A stretch of DNA of 62,578 nt from positions 1 through 62,578 of the forward strand of contig JABCZO010000025.1 of the NCBI GenBank assembly GCA_013289615.1. The letters are read 5' to 3'. The position numbers and the translations under genes were made by a program. The notes below the pieces were generated by a model. The model was not told the origin of the DNA. It did no database searches and worked only from the letters and a program-made list of their open reading frames with translations. Of the stretch, positions 25,974-35,027 are shown one piece after another (within the stretch, counting starts at the first letter, position 1; each line of letters begins with the position of its first letter). Origin of the DNA: Gammaproteobacteria bacterium. Lineage in GTDB: Bacteria; Pseudomonadota; Gammaproteobacteria; Steroidobacterales; Steroidobacteraceae.

Positions 25974-26072
25974 CGGCTGGCTGTGCGCCCGTATGAGCAC
26001 AGCGGCATGGCGCGACAGCGCCTGCTTCGCCACCTCGCGTGGGCGCTTGTTCACTGGCCAGTCCTTGCTCAT
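25974..26072 (-). pseudogene. Possible second RadC JAB-domain remnant
   Basis: A short minus-strand frame reads RPREVAKQALSRHAAVLI then RAHSQP. This resembles the RadC segment (HPREVVK.AL..NAAA.ILAHNHP). The metal-binding HxH box has decayed to HSQ, and the remainder of the frame (to about 25878) shows no family pattern. It lies between the split radC and coaBC. It could be the degraded remainder of a resident radC, but the match is short. Confidence 0.4.
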
Positions 26073-26163
26073 GCTGCAATCCGTGCGTCAGTCGGCGGCG
26101 ACAGGGTGCAGCGCCATGGTGCAGCGATATGCCGGCGGCGTGCGATCGTCATATCGTGCGCGC

Positions 26164-27459
26164 ATGGCTCAAAAGGCTGATAATCACGTCATGCAGGGCA
26201 AACGCATTCTGCTCGGGGTGACCGGCGGTATCGCAGCCTACAAGAGCGCGGACCTGGTTCGCCGGCTGGTCGAGCACGGCGCGCAGGTGCAGGTCGTGAT
26301 GACGGCGGCCGCCAGGGAATTCGTCACGCCGACCACGTTCCAGGCGCTGTCGGGACGCGCGGTGCGCACCGACCTGTGGGATCCGGCCGCGGAAGCGGCC
26401 ATGGGGCACATCGAGCTGGCGCGCTGGGCCGAGCTGGTTCTGGTGGCTCCGGCCAGCGCCGATTTTCTCGCGCGGCTCGCGCACGGACTGGCCGACGATC
26501 TGCTGACCACGCTGTGCCTGGCCACCGCCGCGCCGATCGCGGTGGCGCCGGCGATGAACCAGCTCATGTGGAGCAACGCCGCTACGCGCTCCAATGTCGA
26601 CCTGCTCACGTCGCGCGGGATGCACCTGATCGGCCCGGCAGTCGGCGATCAGGCCTGCGGCGAGTACGGACCCGGCCGACTGCTGGAGCCGATGGAGATC
26701 GTGTCGCAGATCGCGCCGCTCCTGGCACCTGCCGGTCCGCTGGTGGGGCGGCGCGTGCTGCTGACCGCCGGTCCAACGCGCGAATGTATCGACCCGGTGC
26801 GCTTCGTCAGCAACCGCAGCTCCGGCAAGATGGGCTTCGCGATGGCCGAGTCGATGCGCGCGGCGGGGGCCGACGTGGTGCTGATCAGCGGACCGGTATT
26901 CCTGCCGACGCCGCCGGGCGTGCGCCGCATCGACGTTGAAAGTGCCGAGCAGATGTACGCCGCGGTCCAGCGCGAGCTACCCGGCACCGCGATCTTTATC
27001 GGCACCGCGGCCGTGGCCGATTACCGCCCGGTCGCCTGCGCGCCGCAGAAGATCAAGAAGAACAGCGAGACGCTGGCACTCGAGCTCACGCGCACCACGG
27101 ATATTCTCTTGCAGGTCAGCGCCGGCGCGCAGCGCCCATTCATGGTCGGCTTTGCCGCTGAGACCAATGCGGTGGAGCATTACGCACTCGCCAAGCTGCT
27201 GGCGAAGAACCTGGATCTGATTGCAGCGAACGAAGTCGGCCACGCCAAAGCCTTTGACAGCGACGACAATTCACTGCTGGTGCTGTGGCGCGGTGGTCGG
27301 CTCGAATTGCCGGTATCGAGCAAGCGCGAATTGGCACGCGCGCTGACCGGGGTGATCATCGAGCAGTACCTTGCGCAGCTCGCCGCCCGCGATCGCGACA
27401 GCGCCGCGCAGCACGACAGCGCAGAGCTTGCGACGCGCGAGGGCGCTCGGGCATCCTAG
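26164..27459 (+). CDS. coaBC: Bifunctional phosphopantothenoylcysteine decarboxylase/synthase
   Basis: About 431 residues covering two steps of coenzyme A synthesis. The N-terminal CoaC flavoprotein domain has [20 protein letters not shown], the His region [11 protein letters not shown] and APAMNQLMW. The C-terminal CoaB domain has [19 protein letters not shown] and the [13 protein letters not shown] motif, with KIKKN for nucleotide binding. The start is put at the ATG at 26164; the next ATG at 26191 begins directly at the conserved domain and is possible. It is followed after three bases by dut and divergent from radC remnants, like dfp/radC in Escherichia coli. Confidence 0.93.
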   Translation: MAQKADNHVMQGKRILLGVTGGIAAYKSADLVRRLVEHGAQVQVVMTAAAREFVTPTTFQALSGRAVRTDLWDPAAEAAMGHIELARWAELVLVAPASADFLARLAHGLADDLLTTLCLATAAPIAVAPAMNQLMWSNAATRSNVDLLTSRGMHLIGPAVGDQACGEYGPGRLLEPMEIVSQIAPLLAPAGPLVGRRVLLTAGPTRECIDPVRFVSNRSSGKMGFAMAESMRAAGADVVLISGPVFLPTPPGVRRIDVESAEQMYAAVQRELPGTAIFIGTAAVADYRPVACAPQKIKKNSETLALELTRTTDILLQVSAGAQRPFMVGFAAETNAVEHYALAKLLAKNLDLIAANEVGHAKAFDSDDNSLLVLWRGGRLELPVSSKRELARALTGVIIEQYLAQLAARDRDSAAQHDSAELATREGARAS

Positions 27460-27462
27460 TGC

Positions 27463-27933
27463 ATGGATGCTCACAGCCGCCGGACGCTACAGGTCCGGAT
27501 TCTTGACGCACGCGTGGGGACCAGCTTTCCGCTGCCGCACTATGCGACGGCGGGCTCGGCCGGCATGGACCTGCGCGCCTGTATCGATACAGCGCTGCGG
27601 CTCGAGCCAGGGCAGGCCGAGCTCATTCCCACCGGTGTTGCGATTCACCTGGCCGATCCGGGCCTGGCGGCCCTGATCCTGCCGCGCTCGGGCCTGGGCC
27701 ATAAACATGGCGTGGTGCTCGGCAACCTGGTGGGACTGATCGACTCGGATTATCAGGGTGCGCTGATGGTCTCGTGCTGGAACCGCAGCGGCGCGCGTTA
27801 CGAGATCCAGCCCGGCGAGCGCATCGCGCAGCTGGTGGTGGTACCGGTGCTGCAGGTGGCACTGGAGATCGTCAGTGACTTCACTGCCAGTTCGCGCGGA
27901 GACGGCGGGTTTGGCCACAGCGGCCAGCAATAA
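27463..27933 (+). CDS. dut: Deoxyuridine 5'-triphosphate nucleotidohydrolase
   Basis: A 156-residue trimeric dUTPase producing dUMP and preventing uracil incorporation. The five motifs are visible: [44 protein letters not shown], and the C-terminal Gly-rich [10 protein letters not shown] that closes over the active site. Start is the ATG at 27463, three bases after the coaBC stop; the order coaBC-dut is common. Confidence 0.95.
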   Translation: MDAHSRRTLQVRILDARVGTSFPLPHYATAGSAGMDLRACIDTALRLEPGQAELIPTGVAIHLADPGLAALILPRSGLGHKHGVVLGNLVGLIDSDYQGALMVSCWNRSGARYEIQPGERIAQLVVVPVLQVALEIVSDFTASSRGDGGFGHSGQQ

Positions 27934-28000
27934 AGGCCGCGGCGGTGATAGACGTGGTGGCTTCGGCCACAGCGGCCAGCATTGAGGTCGCGCGGGAGGC

Positions 28001-28654
28001 TCAGGAGCGCACTTTCGCCGTCAGTTCGCGGAAGCGCTGAATGTCGGCCTCGAATTGAGCGCGCATGTCCGCCTGTTCCTTGCGCTTGGTGTCGAGCGCC
28101 TTGCGCTGGTTACGCACCTCGTTCGCGGTGCGCACCAGTTCCTCGGCCAGGTCGTCTGGCATGCGGCGTGCGTTGGCTTCGTCGCTGTAGGGTTTGAACT
28201 GCAGCGCGCGCTCCTGCAGCGCGCCGAGTCGCGTGGCCAGCGATTCGATATAGGTAGAAGAGGCCTGCAGCTGGCCGTCAATCTGCGCCAGCCGCTCGTC
28301 GCGCAAAGCCTCGATGTCCTTAGCCGATACGTACGTCGACAGCAGGGTCTGGTCGCGCTGCGCGCGCTGCCGCGCGAGCTCCTGGGCCTGCGCCTGTTGC
28401 GCCAGCTCCGCCGGGGTCTTAGGGCGGTCGACGTGGCCGACCTCGACCCCCTGGCCATTGAGTACCGAACGCTCCTTGCCTGCGTACTCCGACGGTACGC
28501 TGTCGCCGTAATGCACCACGCCCTTGTCGTCGGTCCAGCGGTAGGTCTGGCCGGGCGTCATCGTGGATGGGCCGTTGGCCGCCGCCGCGTCCAGAGCGCA
28601 CAGCGCCACCAGGTTCAGAAGGATGTTCCGCCCGCGAAGCATTGGTAGTGTCAT
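28001..28654 (-). CDS. DUF4124 domain-containing periplasmic protein
   Basis: A 217-residue secreted protein. A signal peptide of about 25 residues (LLNLVALCALDAAAANG) is followed by a DUF4124 domain, TYRWTDDKGVVHYGDSVP, and then a long charged alpha-helical region rich in Gln, Arg and Glu, probably coiled coil. It may work at the cell envelope. Such proteins are common in gammaproteobacteria, but the function is unknown. It is 38 bases downstream of pyrE on the same strand. Confidence 0.78.
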   Translation of the reverse strand: MTLPMLRGRNILLNLVALCALDAAAANGPSTMTPGQTYRWTDDKGVVHYGDSVPSEYAGKERSVLNGQGVEVGHVDRPKTPAELAQQAQAQELARQRAQRDQTLLSTYVSAKDIEALRDERLAQIDGQLQASSTYIESLATRLGALQERALQFKPYSDEANARRMPDDLAEELVRTANEVRNQRKALDTKRKEQADMRAQFEADIQRFRELTAKVRS

Positions 28655-28692
28655 TGTCCACGTCGGCCGCCGCTGCGCAAGCGCGGCGCTGT

Positions 28693-29397
28693 TTAAGTCG
28701 TGCTGACCCCGTATTGGTGCCGGTAGCGGCGCATCGCGGCCAGCTGTTGGGCGGTCGGTGAGGTGGCCGGCGGCACAGCAGTAGCGCCGGACGGGTGGTC
28801 GGTGACGGCCACGGCCCGGGCCTCGAGCGCGTCAATGAGTTCGCTGAGCGTCAGCAGCGTGATGCAGCGCAGCCCGTACAGGGCTTCGACCTCCTGCACC
28901 GCCGAACGCTCGGCCTGGCCGCGCTCCTCGCGGTCGAGCGCAAGCGCTACGGCGACCGGTTCGGCGCCGGCCTGCAGGATCAGCTCGATCGATTCGCGGA
29001 TCGCGGTGCCGGCGGTGATGACGTCGTCAACGATCACGACGCGCCCGGCCAGCGGGCTGCCGACCACCTGGCCGGATTCCCCGTGGTCCTTGGTTTCCTT
29101 GCGGTTGAATGCCCATGGGACATTGTGCCGCTGCTTCTCGGCGAGGGCGATCGCAGTCGCGGTAACCAGCGGGATGCCCTTATAGGCCGGCCCGAACAGT
29201 AGCTCGAACTGCAGCCCCGAGTGCACCAGCGCGGCGGCGTAGCAGGACCCTAGGATGGCGATCGAGGCGCCGTCGCTGAACAGGCCGGCATTGAAAAAGT
29301 ATGGGCTCACGCGGCCGGATTTCAGCGTGAATTCGCCGAATCGCAACGCCTGCCGAGCGAGCGCAAGGTCCAGGAATTGACGTTGGTAGTCGCGCAC
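28693..29397 (-). CDS. pyrE: Orotate phosphoribosyltransferase
   Basis: A 234-residue pyrimidine synthesis enzyme converting orotate and PRPP to [22 protein letters not shown] is the N-terminal signature, GPAYKGIPL the substrate loop, [11 protein letters not shown] the flexible loop, and [17 protein letters not shown] the PRPP-binding motif. The C-terminal 25 residues, which are Ala/Thr-rich, exceed the typical 213-residue length. It is divergent from xth with 43 bases between. Confidence 0.94.
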   Translation of the reverse strand: MRDYQRQFLDLALARQALRFGEFTLKSGRVSPYFFNAGLFSDGASIAILGSCYAAALVHSGLQFELLFGPAYKGIPLVTATAIALAEKQRHNVPWAFNRKETKDHGESGQVVGSPLAGRVVIVDDVITAGTAIRESIELILQAGAEPVAVALALDREERGQAERSAVQEVEALYGLRCITLLTLSELIDALEARAVAVTDHPSGATAVPPATSPTAQQLAAMRRYRHQYGVSTT

Positions 29398-29440
29398 CGC
29401 TCCAGCCCTGCCGATGAGGTAGCGAGGGTATCATTGGCGC

Positions 29441-30208
29441 ATGCGCATCATCACACTGAACGTCAACGGCATACGTTCGGCTTCGCGCCGCGGCCTGTTC
29501 CCGTTCCTGGCCAGGCAGAACGCCGATGTGGTGTGCCTGCAGGAGACCCGGGCCCTCGAGCACCAGCTCGAGGGGCACGAGTGTAGCCTGCCCGGCTACC
29601 TGAACCATTTCTATGCAGCACAACGCCCAGGGTATGCCGGCGTCGCGGTGCTGTCGCGGCGCGAGCCTGACCGGGTGCTGCGCGGCTTCAAGGTCGACGA
29701 GTTCGATCGCGAGGGACGTTACCTGGAACTGCAGTTCGACAAGCTGTCGGTCATCTCGCTGTATCTGCCCTCGGGGTCGGCCGGACCTGCCCGACAGGCA
29801 TCGAAGTTCCGATTTCTCGAGGCGTTCATGCCGCACCTGCGACGCTTGCGGCGCTTGCGACGCGAATACATCCTGTGCGGCGACTGGAATATCGCGCACA
29901 AGGCCATCGATCTGAAAAACTGGAAGTCGAACCAGAAGAATTCGGGCTTTCTGCCCGAGGAGCGGGCCTGGATGGATCAGCTGCTGGGGCCGGAAAGGTA
30001 CATCGACGCCTTTCGCTCGCTGGTGCCCGATCCGGATCACTACACCTGGTGGTCGAACCGCGGCCAGGCGTGGGCGAAGAACGTCGGCTGGCGGATTGAT
30101 TACCAGATCCTGAGCCCAGGGCTTGCCGGCACGCCGCAGCGCGCGCATATCCATAAAGAGCCACGCTTTTCCGATCACGCACCGCTGATCATGGACTATC
30201 GGCTTTGA
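29441..30208 (+). CDS. xth: Exodeoxyribonuclease III
   Basis: A 255-residue AP endonuclease and 3'-5' exonuclease for base-excision repair. MRIITLNVNGIRSA holds the metal-site Asn, CLQETRA the metal Glu, CGDWNIAHKAIDLKN the catalytic Asp and Asn, and FSDHAPLIMDY the catalytic Asp-His pair at the C-terminus. The stop overlaps the start of the ampG-like gene by four bases, so they are co-transcribed. Confidence 0.93.
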   Translation: MRIITLNVNGIRSASRRGLFPFLARQNADVVCLQETRALEHQLEGHECSLPGYLNHFYAAQRPGYAGVAVLSRREPDRVLRGFKVDEFDREGRYLELQFDKLSVISLYLPSGSAGPARQASKFRFLEAFMPHLRRLRRLRREYILCGDWNIAHKAIDLKNWKSNQKNSGFLPEERAWMDQLLGPERYIDAFRSLVPDPDHYTWWSNRGQAWAKNVGWRIDYQILSPGLAGTPQRAHIHKEPRFSDHAPLIMDYRL

Positions 30209-31575
30209 ACCCGCGGCGCGCCGGCGGCTGGCTCGATGCGCTGCTGGTTTATGGCCAGCCGCGCATGCTGTCGATGCTGGCGCTGGGATTTTCCAGCGGG
30301 CTGCCGTTCATGCTGATCTACAGCACGATGTCAGCCTGGATGCGCCAGCGTGGCGTTGCGCTCACCACCATTGGCATATTTTCCTGGGTCGGCCTGGTCT
30401 ATACCGTGAAGTTTGTCTGGGCGCCGGTGGTTGACCGCCTGCGCCTGCCGGGGATCGGCCGCCTGATCGGGCAGCGCCGCAGCTGGATGCTGCTGGCGCA
30501 GCTGGGCATCGCGGCTACGCTGCTGGCGATCTCGGGCAGTGATCCCGGCGCCCACGTGGGACAGGTCGCCTGGCTGGCCGTGCTGCTGGCGTTTTGCGGT
30601 GCCACACAGGACATTGCCATCGACGCCTGGCGCATCGAGTCAGCGCCCATGCGCGAACAGGGAGCGATGGCGGCAGCCTATCAACTCGGCGCTCGCGTCG
30701 GGCTCATTGTAGGGTCGGCCGGCGCCCTTGCGATTGCCGGCGATCAGGGTTGGGCTCGCAGCTATGCGACGATGGCGGGGCTGGCAGGCATTGGCGTGAT
30801 GACCAGCCTGCTGATACGTGAGCCGCAACGGATTGTGCCGCAGCTGGCGGTTCTGAACGAACAGCGCGTCGTCGATTGGCTCAACCAGCGGGCGCACTGG
30901 CCGGATGGACTGCGCCATGCCGGCGCCTGGGTCCTCGGAGCCGTGATCTGTCCGGTGCTGGATTTCTTCTCGCGTTACGGCCTGCAGTTGGGATTGTTGC
31001 TGTTCGCGTTCATCGGCACCTATCGCCTGACCGACTTCACCATGGGGGCGATGGCCAATCCTTTCTACCTGGATCTGGGCTTCACGCTCAAACAAGTGGC
31101 GATCGTGGCGAAGATCTACGGCACCATCTGGACATTCGCCGGGATCATCATTGGCGGCATCGTGGTCGCCAGATTGGGCCGCATGCAATCACTGGTGCTC
31201 GGCAGTGTGCTGGTGATGATTTCGAACCTGAGCTATGCGGTGCTTGCCGCCCATCACGACGCTAACGTCACCGGGCTGGCCACCGTGATCAGCCTGGATA
31301 ATTTTGCGCAGGGCGTACATGGCACAGCACTGATCGCGTTCATGTCCTCGCTGACCAGCAGTTCCTACACCGCGACCCAATATGCGGTGCTGTCGTCACT
31401 GTACGCGCTGCCGCCAAAGCTACTGATGGGCACGTCGGGTTTTGTGGTGCATGCCATCGGTTATCCGCCATTCTATATCTATACCACCTTGCTGAGCATC
31501 CCGGCGCTGGTGCTGCTGTATCTATTGTCCAGGCGCCGGGATTTCCAGCCGCTGCGCGCCGTCGCCGCGGCCTGA
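30205..31575 (+). CDS. AmpG-family MFS permease
   Basis: A 456-residue, 12-segment membrane transporter. The N-terminus SMLALGFSSGLPFMLIYSTM and the TQDIAIDAWRIE segment are characteristic of AmpG muropeptide permeases, which import GlcNAc-anhydromuropeptides for cell-wall recycling and can influence beta-lactamase induction. FIGTYRLTDFTMGAMANPFY starts the second half. It is translationally coupled to xth and followed after nine bases by a Rieske protein. Confidence 0.85.
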   Translation: MNPRRAGGWLDALLVYGQPRMLSMLALGFSSGLPFMLIYSTMSAWMRQRGVALTTIGIFSWVGLVYTVKFVWAPVVDRLRLPGIGRLIGQRRSWMLLAQLGIAATLLAISGSDPGAHVGQVAWLAVLLAFCGATQDIAIDAWRIESAPMREQGAMAAAYQLGARVGLIVGSAGALAIAGDQGWARSYATMAGLAGIGVMTSLLIREPQRIVPQLAVLNEQRVVDWLNQRAHWPDGLRHAGAWVLGAVICPVLDFFSRYGLQLGLLLFAFIGTYRLTDFTMGAMANPFYLDLGFTLKQVAIVAKIYGTIWTFAGIIIGGIVVARLGRMQSLVLGSVLVMISNLSYAVLAAHHDANVTGLATVISLDNFAQGVHGTALIAFMSSLTSSSYTATQYAVLSSLYALPPKLLMGTSGFVVHAIGYPPFYIYTTLLSIPALVLLYLLSRRRDFQPLRAVAAA

Positions 31576-31584
31576 GCGCAGCCG

Positions 31585-31980
31585 ATGGTGCCGCCCGCCG
31601 CCGAGATTGATCTGTCCCGGGTGCTGTGCCGGCTGGCTGATCTGCCAGCCGAAGGCTGTCTTGAATTTCGACTGGGCCGCGGGCATTGGCCGCTGCGCGG
31701 CTTCGCGCTGCGTGTGGCCGGTGGCGTGCGGGCCTACGTCAACCGCTGTGCGCACCTGCAATATCCGCTCAATTACACCCCGAACGGCTTCCTGACCGCG
31801 GATGGCAGCCTGATCCTTTGCAGCGTGCACGGGGCGCTGTTCGAGAAGCTGACCGGCTACTGCGTCGCAGGGCCGTGTTATGGCCGCTCATTGATCGGCC
31901 TGCCGCTGCGTATCGAGTCGGGCTATGTCTTGCTGGCCGATGAGGCCGATCCGGATGAACTTGCGGCGCGCTACGCCTGA
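31585..31980 (+). CDS. Rieske [2Fe-2S] protein
   Basis: A 131-residue single-domain Rieske protein. Cluster ligands are seen as Cys-x-His in VNRCAHLQ and Cys-x-x-His in LCSVHGALFE. It resembles ferredoxin components or electron carriers rather than a full oxygenase; there is no catalytic domain. It lies nine bases after the AmpG-like gene, probably in the same transcript, although its redox partner is not evident. Confidence 0.85.
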   Translation: MVPPAAEIDLSRVLCRLADLPAEGCLEFRLGRGHWPLRGFALRVAGGVRAYVNRCAHLQYPLNYTPNGFLTADGSLILCSVHGALFEKLTGYCVAGPCYGRSLIGLPLRIESGYVLLADEADPDELAARYA

Positions 31981-32021
31981 AGTTCGCGCTAACGTACCGC
32001 GCTACGCGCTAACGTTCCGCG

Positions 32022-32348
32022 CTAAAGTACCGTGTCGGGCGATTCGAACAGATCAAGCCCGTCCAGGCCGCCGGCCAGCTGCGGATCGCCATTGACTCCG
32101 GCGCTCGGGGCGTGCGTGTCCTCATCGCCTTCGACATCGACCGAGCCGCTCCAATCCTCCGGCGGTTCGGCGTCTTCGATCTCACCCGTGGTGCGCTGCG
32201 CTTCCCAATCTTCAAGATCGAGTTCCTCGACCGTGCCGTCGAAGTACTGCACTTCGATGGTGCCGTCGTCCTCGTCGATCGCCACGACCTCCAGCAGGTC
32301 GCCGCCGCGTACTCGATACCACTCGCCGATGTCGGGTTGCGCGCTCAT
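32022..32348 (-). CDS. DUF6763-like small acidic protein
   Basis: A 108-residue acidic soluble protein. The N-terminus MSAQPDIGEWYRVRGGDLLE and the segment VEVQ-like IEVQYFDGTVEELDLEDW match a small gammaproteobacterial family I know as DUF6763, with a variable acidic C-terminus. No function is known. It converges with the Rieske gene and is divergent from marC. Confidence 0.68.
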   Translation of the reverse strand: MSAQPDIGEWYRVRGGDLLEVVAIDEDDGTIEVQYFDGTVEELDLEDWEAQRTTGEIEDAEPPEDWSGSVDVEGDEDTHAPSAGVNGDPQLAGGLDGLDLFESPDTVL

Positions 32349-32493
32349 CGGAATGCTCCCGTGTTCAGCCGCGGCAGAATGCTTTACGCTGCCGCTCGAG
32401 GTTGATGCGTTGGGAATCCTATGCGATGCACGCTCATGTTGCTCCTGACGCAGTACCCATTCAAGATTATTTTTCTTATTTTGCAGAGTGTCA

Positions 32494-33117
32494 ATGAGTC
32501 AGCAACTGCTCAAATTCTTTGTAGTCTTTTTGGTAGTAGTTGAGCCCATCTCACTTATTCCGGTGTTCGTGGGTTTGACTAAAGACGGCACCCAGGCGCA
32601 GCGCCGGCACATGGCGCGCCGCGCGGTGGTGATTTCGGCGATCATCCTGACGATGTTCGCGGTCGGGGGCGGCCCGTTCCTGCGGCTGATGAGCATCAGC
32701 CTCGACTCGTTTCGCATCTTCGGCGGCCTGCTGCTATTCCTGATCTCGCTCGAGATGGTATTCGCGCGCACCTCGGGCACCCGTACCTCGACCCAGGAGG
32801 AGCTCGAGTCGCGCCAGCGCGAGGACATTTCGGTGTTCCCGCTGGCGTTTCCATTCATTGCCGGGCCCGGTGCGATGGCGACGATCCTTCTGGCGTTCGG
32901 CCCCAGCGCCGGAAAACCGCTGTTGTTCCTGGGATTGCTGCTATGCGTGTTCGGCGTGCTGCTGATCACCCTGGGGGTGCTGTACCTGGCGACGCCGGCG
33001 ATGCGGGTGCTCGGCGTCACCGGAACCCATGTCATCAATCGCATGTCGGGCGTATTGCTGGGCGCGCTGGCGGTGCAGTTCATGGTGGACGGGCTGCGCG
33101 GCAGCTTCGGCAGCTGA
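32494..33117 (+). CDS. MarC-family membrane protein
   Basis: A 207-residue inner-membrane protein with six segments. VVEPISLIPVFVGLT near the start and FPFIAGPGAMATILL in the second repeat are the UPF0056/MarC signatures. Despite the old link to multiple antibiotic resistance, the function of the family is not established. The ATG at 32494 is used; a GTG two codons earlier is possible. Confidence 0.88.
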   Translation: MSQQLLKFFVVFLVVVEPISLIPVFVGLTKDGTQAQRRHMARRAVVISAIILTMFAVGGGPFLRLMSISLDSFRIFGGLLLFLISLEMVFARTSGTRTSTQEELESRQREDISVFPLAFPFIAGPGAMATILLAFGPSAGKPLLFLGLLLCVFGVLLITLGVLYLATPAMRVLGVTGTHVINRMSGVLLGALAVQFMVDGLRGSFGS

Positions 33118-33149
33118 TCGCACTCGCCGGCATTGACGGGCGCCGGCCG

Positions 33150-33851
33150 TCAGCAGCGTCGGTACAGCAATTCGCGTACCCGGTGGCCGAGCCGTTCGCC
33201 GCGGCGCTCAAAGCGGGTGGCGCGGCGCGCCGCTAGTGCGCCCACGTCGATGAAGCCGCCAGCCGCGGCGCAATTGGCCAGCAGGCTGCAGTCGTTCAGC
33301 ACCCGCAGCATGTCCTCGGCATACGGCTCCCAGTCGGTGGCCAGGTGCAGTCGTCCGCCGGACGCCAGGCGCGAGGCCACCAGCGCCACGAATTCGGGCT
33401 GCACGATGCGGCGCTTGTGATGGCGCTTCTTCGGCCAGGGATCCGGAAACAGCAGCTGCACCTCGTTGAGACTGCCGGGCGCAAGCTGCTGTCGCAGCAC
33501 CTCGATGGCATCGTGGGCGATGACACGCAGATTGGGCACGCCGGCAGTGGCTGCCGCCAGCAGCAGGTGGCCGATTCCAGGACGGTGCACCTCGACGCCG
33601 AGGAAGTCGTGATCGGGCTGTCGCAGCGCGCGCTCGAGCAGATGCTCGCCGTTTCCGAATCCGATCTCGAGCGTGCGTGCTGCGTCGCGGCCGAACACGC
33701 GCGCCAGATCCAGTGCCTGCGGCTCAAATTCGACCCCAAAACGCGACCAGTGCTCATCCAGCGCGCGCTGCTGGCCCGGGGTGACCCGGCCCGCCCGCAG
33801 CACATAGGAGCGGATGGCGCGATGGCCCGATTTGCCGGAGGACTGCTGCAT
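33150..33851 (-). CDS. trmB: tRNA (guanine(46)-N(7))-methyltransferase
   Basis: A 233-residue SAM-dependent tRNA methyltransferase. [10 protein letters not shown] is the SAM-binding loop, [12 protein letters not shown] follows, and [16 protein letters not shown] is the strongly conserved TrmB motif that contributes tRNA binding and catalysis. It converges on marC with about 30 bases between and is divergent from the luciferase-like gene. Confidence 0.95.
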   Translation of the reverse strand: MQQSSGKSGHRAIRSYVLRAGRVTPGQQRALDEHWSRFGVEFEPQALDLARVFGRDAARTLEIGFGNGEHLLERALRQPDHDFLGVEVHRPGIGHLLLAAATAGVPNLRVIAHDAIEVLRQQLAPGSLNEVQLLFPDPWPKKRHHKRRIVQPEFVALVASRLASGGRLHLATDWEPYAEDMLRVLNDCSLLANCAAAGGFIDVGALAARRATRFERRGERLGHRVRELLYRRC

Positions 33852-33922
33852 CGGCGCATTATTGCATCGAAGTTGCAGCCCGCCGCTGGCCAGCGCGGGC
33901 GCGATCGCCCATCATCCGCGGC

Positions 33923-34957
33923 ATGATGCCGTTTTCGATCCTGGACCTGTCGCCGATCGTCGAAGGGGCGAGTGCCGCCGATGCGCTGCGCAACACCCTG
34001 GAACTTGCGCGCCACGCCGAAGCCTTCGGCTACCGGCGCTTCTGGGTCGCCGAACATCACAACATGCCCGGCATCGCCAGCGCCGCGACCGCGGTCGTGA
34101 TCGGGCATGTGGCGGCCGGCACACGCAGCATACGGGTCGGCTCGGGCGGGGTGATGCTGCCGAATCACGCCCCGCTGGTGATCGCGGAGCAGTTCGGCAC
34201 GTTGGCCTCGCTGTTTCCCGGCCGCATCGACCTTGGCCTGGGAAGGGCGCCGGGTACCGATCCGGTCACCGCGCGAGCGCTGCGGCGCGATCCCGCGGGC
34301 AGCGCGGATCAGTTTCCGCAGGACGTGCAGGAACTGCAGGGCTATTTCGAAGCCCCGGCGGGTCAGCCGACGCGTGCGATTCCGGGTGCTGGTCTCGTGG
34401 TGCCGATCTGGCTGCTCGGCTCGAGTCTGTTCAGCGCCCAGCTGGCCGCGGCCCTCGGGCTGCCGTTTGCCTTCGCGGCGCACTTTGCCCCGGAACTGCT
34501 GCTGCCCGCGCTGACGCTTTATCGCGGTCGCTTCCAGGCGTCGCGCGAGCTTACGCGCCCGTACGCGATGATTTGCGTCAACGTGATCGCCGCCGACACC
34601 GATGCCGAGGCACGGCGCCTGTTTACCTCGCACCAGCAGGCCTTTACCCAGCTGCGCCGCGGCCGTCCCGGGCAGTTGCCGCCGCCGATCGACGACATCG
34701 ACAGCTTCTGGTCGAGCGCCGAGAAGGCCATGGTCGAGCAGTCGATGCAGTGCTCGTTCGTCGGGTCGGCCACCAGCGTCGAGCACGGCTTGCATGCCTT
34801 TCTGGGTCGGCTCCAGGTCGAGGAGCTGATGGTCAACGTGCACGTGCATGACCAGCTCGCGCGCCGCCATTCGCTGACGCTGACGGCGGGGATTCGGGAC
34901 CGGCTGGCAGCCGCGACCCGCGCCGCCGGCAGCGGCTCGCTGGTATCTTCGAATTGA
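33923..34957 (+). CDS. Luciferase-like flavin-dependent monooxygenase (MsnO8 type)
   Basis: A 344-residue LLM-class TIM-barrel flavoprotein. [56 protein letters not shown] and [15 protein letters not shown] are typical of the MsnO8/LuxA-like branch. The substrate is unknown. It stands alone between trmB and the trehalose-phosphate synthase gene. Confidence 0.88.
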   Translation: MMPFSILDLSPIVEGASAADALRNTLELARHAEAFGYRRFWVAEHHNMPGIASAATAVVIGHVAAGTRSIRVGSGGVMLPNHAPLVIAEQFGTLASLFPGRIDLGLGRAPGTDPVTARALRRDPAGSADQFPQDVQELQGYFEAPAGQPTRAIPGAGLVVPIWLLGSSLFSAQLAAALGLPFAFAAHFAPELLLPALTLYRGRFQASRELTRPYAMICVNVIAADTDAEARRLFTSHQQAFTQLRRGRPGQLPPPIDDIDSFWSSAEKAMVEQSMQCSFVGSATSVEHGLHAFLGRLQVEELMVNVHVHDQLARRHSLTLTAGIRDRLAAATRAAGSGSLVSSN

Positions 34958-35027
34958 AAAAAATGCAGTGGAGAGTATGAAGCCCGCGTTATTGACGGCT
35001 GCGAGCCGGCGCGGCTAGCGTCAAACC

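Noticed and set aside
33296..34870. 524-residue minus-strand open frame
   Set aside because: Antisense to the luciferase-like gene and overlapping trmB in another frame. It has no domain pattern.
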